DNA from: CBDEGU01 sp965238045
GTDB taxonomy: Bacteria > Acidobacteriota > Terriglobia > Bryobacterales > UBA6623
NCBI GenBank assembly: GCA_965238045.1
Contig: CBDEGU010000011.1
Location: 372,001-436,000, forward strand
Length of the DNA: 64,000 nt
Reading direction: 5' to 3'
Shown: positions 61,385 through 64,000 of the stretch, piece after piece
How the letters are laid out: each line of letters begins with the position of its first letter
Numbering within the stretch: the first letter of the stretch is position 1
Notes under the pieces: generated by a model
Told to the model about the DNA's origin: nothing
Seen by the model: only the letters and a program-made list of their open reading frames with translations
Databases searched by the model: none
Made by a program: the position numbers and the translations under genes

Positions 61385-63085
61385 TCAAGAGAAGGCTGCC
61401 GGTGTTTCTCGCTCTCTGCCCTGAAGCCGTTCCAGTAGTGCCTGCCGTGCCGCATGCAACTCGGGAACGCGCAGCACCACACAGCCCTTGTAGAGGACCG
61501 CAACCCCGAGGGGAATCGAAATCACCAGGTCGATCAGGCGAACCAAAGCCGCTTCGCCCAGTCCGTATCGGAGCAGCGAGGACGACGCCCAGCACACAAC
61601 TCCCATTAGCGCCGAGCAGGCCATGATCCGCAGGACGCTTGAGAACAGTCTGCGGCCTTGCACGCCTCCCAATTTGCGCCTCATGAACCAGAACAGCACA
61701 CAGAAATTCAACGTGGCCACGAGCGAAGTGGAAAACGCCAGCCCCGCGTGTCCCCAGCCCAGCACCCGCAGAAAAGTCCAATTCAGCAAGTAATTAATCA
61801 AGATCGAAGCTACGCTGACCAGTACAGGGATGCGAACATCGCCGAGGGCGTAGTAGGCGGGAGTGAGGACCTTGATCGCCGCGTAGCCGGCCAGCCCAAC
61901 ACAGTAGAATGACAGCGCCATCGCGGTCTGCTCGGTATCGTAGGCGGAAAATGCGCCACGCTGAAAAACGACCCCCACCAGGGAGCGGCTTAAGATGATG
62001 AGGCCCAGCGCCGAGGGAATCGTCAATAGGAACACCAAACCAAGCGACTGCGACAGTGTCTCGCGAAACTCCTCGATGCGCCCGGCCGCCGCGCTGCGTG
62101 AGATGGATGGAAGCGTCGCCGACGCCACGGCCACGCCGAACAACCCCAGCGGCAATTGCATGAATCGAAACGCGTATCCAAGCCACGACACCGGCCCGTC
62201 CATCACGACGCCGGCCGCGTCGGTGATGCCCGAGGCGAAAATACTATTCACCACAACATTCACCTGCACCGCCGCCGTGCCGATGACCGCCGGACCCATC
62301 AGCCGCAAGACCTGACGCAAGCCAGGGTCGGAGAGATTGAAATCCACGCGGTAACGAAGTCCGGTCTTGCGCAAACTCGGCCATTGAGCCGCGTATTGCG
62401 CCATGCCGCCCAGCAGGGTTCCCATCGCCATTCCGGCAATCGGCTCGAACCCCGCCCGCGGCCCCACATAGAAGCCCAAAAATAGCCCCGCGCTGACCGA
62501 CGTGATGTTGAAGAACGCAGAAGCCGCCGCCGGTATTCCGAACTGGCCTTTGGCGTTCAGTACGCCCATGGCCTTCGCCGCCAGCGCAATGAAGAGCAGG
62601 AAAGGCATCATTACGCGGGCCAGAAAAATCGTGAGTTCCCGCTTGCCCGCCACCTCGCGGAACCCAGGGAACATCACGTCCACGATCGGTCCGGCGAAGA
62701 CCATCCCGGCCACGCATACCACGGCCAGCATCGGCGTGAGCACCGTGGCCAGGCGGTTCGACAATCGGAACGCGTCCGCCTCGCCTTGCGTCGATAGACG
62801 CTGCGAAAAGGTCGTCACGAACGCCGCGGAAAGAGCGCCCTCGGCCAGCAGATCCCGTAGCAGGTTCGGAATGCGAAACGCCGCCACGAAGGCGTCGTAA
62901 ACCATGCCCGCGCCAAAGTATTTGGCAAAAACGACTTCCCGGACCAAGCCCGTGATCCGGCTAAACAACACCGCCGCGCTCACAACGCCTGCGGAACGGA
63001 CAATGCCCGCGTGAATCGACGAGGCCGTCGGGGCGGGCGGCTGGCTGGCGCCGGCCCGTGGCGACGAGAGATCAGGGGCCGGCAT
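61385..63085 (-). CDS. murJ: Lipid II flippase MurJ
   Basis: 566 residues with about 14 membrane helices. Family motifs near the N-terminus: VLFSRITGLVREVVFAKYFG, MVYDAFVAAFRIPNLLRDLL and AEGALSAAFVTTFS, carrying the conserved Arg residues of the central cavity. Later GVVFQRGAFSAYDTEQTAMA is a hallmark of MurJ. It flips lipid II across the inner membrane for peptidoglycan synthesis. Confidence 0.96.
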   Translation of the reverse strand: MPAPDLSSPRAGASQPPAPTASSIHAGIVRSAGVVSAAVLFSRITGLVREVVFAKYFGAGMVYDAFVAAFRIPNLLRDLLAEGALSAAFVTTFSQRLSTQGEADAFRLSNRLATVLTPMLAVVCVAGMVFAGPIVDVMFPGFREVAGKRELTIFLARVMMPFLLFIALAAKAMGVLNAKGQFGIPAAASAFFNITSVSAGLFLGFYVGPRAGFEPIAGMAMGTLLGGMAQYAAQWPSLRKTGLRYRVDFNLSDPGLRQVLRLMGPAVIGTAAVQVNVVVNSIFASGITDAAGVVMDGPVSWLGYAFRFMQLPLGLFGVAVASATLPSISRSAAAGRIEEFRETLSQSLGLVFLLTIPSALGLIILSRSLVGVVFQRGAFSAYDTEQTAMALSFYCVGLAGYAAIKVLTPAYYALGDVRIPVLVSVASILINYLLNWTFLRVLGWGHAGLAFSTSLVATLNFCVLFWFMRRKLGGVQGRRLFSSVLRIMACSALMGVVCWASSSLLRYGLGEAALVRLIDLVISIPLGVAVLYKGCVVLRVPELHAARQALLERLQGRERETPAAFS

Positions 63086-63278
63086 GGCCGTTAGCTTAAC
63101 ACGCGTCCGGCGCCCGGCCGGCTGCTTGCATCCGCGGTTCCGGCCCGCCGCGCGCGATGCGGAAACGCGATCCGTCCCGCGATGGAGGTGAACCCGCGAT
63201 GTCGTGATATGCTTGTGTGGCTCTGGCGTATTCCGCTCATCTTGTTAGCGGATATTGCCGGCTTGCGGATTTAGCGCC

Positions 63279-64000
63279 ATGCATCTCACCTCGCTTGATC
63301 TCTTCGTCATCGCCGTCTATATGGCCGTGCTGGCGCTGATCGGACTCCATTTTTCGAAGCGCCAGGATTCGAAGGAAGAATACTTCCTGGGAGGCCGCGC
63401 GACGCACTGGCTGCCGGCGGGAGGCAGCATCCTCGCGACCCTGCTCTCGAGCGTCAGCTATCTGAACCTTCCCGGGGAAATGGTGCGCTACGGCGTCGGT
63501 TTTTTCTTGGGGCTGCTGGCCGTTCCCTTGATCGTTCCCTTGCTGAACTACGCCGTGCTGCCGACGCTCAAGCGATTGCCGATCACCAGCGTATACGAGT
63601 ATCTGGAACGCCGGTTCGATGTCCGCACCAGAGTGCTCACCGCCTCGATCTTCATTCTGCGGACGCTGCTTTGGATGGGACTCATCATCTACACGGCAAG
63701 CTTCGCCATGGTCGAAGTTTCGGGTTGGAACATCTATCTGACGATCGTCCTCATCGGTCTGGTCACAACTTTCTACACCAGCGCCGGCGGTTTGCGCACC
63801 GTGATTTGGACCGACAACTTGCAGTTGCTGATTCTTTTCGGCGGGGCCATCGCCATTCCCGTCTATATCGGCTTTTCGCTCGGCCAAGGCCCCGCCGGGT
63901 GGTGGGAGTCGTTCTCGCAAGCCGGACGGACCCAGATTCAGACCTTTAGCTGGGACCCGGCCGTGCGCGTCACCTTGGCCGGAGCGATGGCGTCCCAGTT
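63279..64000 (+). CDS. Sodium:solute symporter family protein, N-terminal part (runs off the window end)
   Basis: ATG 63279 opens a frame that stays open to 64000 (240 codons). The LeuT-fold SSS pattern is clear: FLGGRATHWLPAGGSILATL, then SSVSYLNLPGEMVRYG, YEYLERRFDVRTRVL, and FYTSAGGLRTVIWTDNLQLL, the conserved SSS signature. The substrate cannot be told from this part. The C-terminal half is outside the window. The 193-base gap before it shows no other gene. Confidence 0.9.
   Translation, partial: MHLTSLDLFVIAVYMAVLALIGLHFSKRQDSKEEYFLGGRATHWLPAGGSILATLLSSVSYLNLPGEMVRYGVGFFLGLLAVPLIVPLLNYAVLPTLKRLPITSVYEYLERRFDVRTRVLTASIFILRTLLWMGLIIYTASFAMVEVSGWNIYLTIVLIGLVTTFYTSAGGLRTVIWTDNLQLLILFGGAIAIPVYIGFSLGQGPAGWWESFSQAGRTQIQTFSWDPAVRVTLAGAMASQ

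Noticed and set aside
1..64000. CRISPR arrays, rRNA, tRNA, integrases, phage genes
   Set aside because: I looked for regular spaced repeats, tRNA-like ends and transposase or integrase motifs and saw none. The tandem repeats found are short and inside genes or leaders.

Overview
The window is GC-rich bacterial chromosomal DNA with dense coding on both strands. Gene content points to Acidobacteriota, probably a Solibacter/Bryobacter-like lineage. The indicators are a Tol-Pal locus whose Pal carries a long Pro/Ala linker, a complete type II secretion (T2SS) operon with PilM/PilN-like GspL, FG-GAP/ASPIC-UnbV proteins, PPC-domain secreted proteins, PEGA-tailed Ser/Thr kinases and many secreted amidohydrolases. 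The lineage is inferred from gene content; no rRNA or tRNA gene was seen.

Layout. 1-3717 (minus): pal (partial), tolB, tonB/tolA-like, tolR and tolQ, the envelope-spanning Tol-Pal machine. 4069-8760 (plus): recN, a CysQ-like phosphatase and an S9 peptidase. 8963-12454 (minus): a metal hydrolase, a small YHS-like membrane protein, a TPR protein and queC. 12594-26651 (minus): one long gene train running ECF sigma factor, anti-sigma-like membrane protein, secreted unknown, then gspE-F-G-H-I-J-K-L-M-C, an unknown secreted protein and gspD. Many of its junctions overlap by ATGA. 27100-30568 (plus): a polysaccharide-type ABC permease without its ATPase and a secreted PPC protein. 30894-33656 (minus): PhoU, a Na/Pi cotransporter and a TtcA-like enzyme. 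33921-38130 (plus): a tandem array of three amidohydrolase/deacetylase paralogues plus the remnant of a fourth, with visible decay in several copies. 38441-46803 (minus): a PEGA kinase, a TPR lipoprotein-size protein, an HpcH/HpaI aldolase with a 2-hydroxyacid dehydrogenase, a Trm112-like protein and glnE. 47277-53374 (plus): a membrane b/c-type multiheme cytochrome, an FG-GAP/UnbV protein and a frame-shifted TPR plus FG-GAP gene. 53429-59128: a Tat-exported glycosidase-like lipoprotein (minus), YtxH and DUF948-like proteins, a Gfo/Idh/MocA dehydrogenase and an unknown TIM-barrel-like protein. 59339-63085 (minus): acyl-CoA dehydrogenase, a zinc-ribbon coiled-coil protein and MurJ. 63279-64000: start of a sodium/solute symporter.

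The most unusual structure is a family of palindromic interspersed repeats with ends TAGCCCGC...GCGGGCTA. Three full copies of 182 bp lie at 8758, 30566 and 59126, and two deleted derivatives at 3729 and 53393. At four genes the TAG of the repeat terminus is itself the stop codon; at a fifth locus the repeat end abuts the Shine-Dalgarno of tolQ. A second, unrelated element is a 124-bp hairpin with 39-bp perfect arms at 38218-38341, beside the decayed end of the amidohydrolase array.

How the parts fit: the cell is a Gram-negative with heavy investment in the outer envelope and periplasm (Tol-Pal, T2SS, secreted peptidases, hydrolases and lipoproteins, cytochromes). The sigma/anti-sigma pair at the head of the T2SS train suggests envelope-responsive control of secretion, but this is inference.
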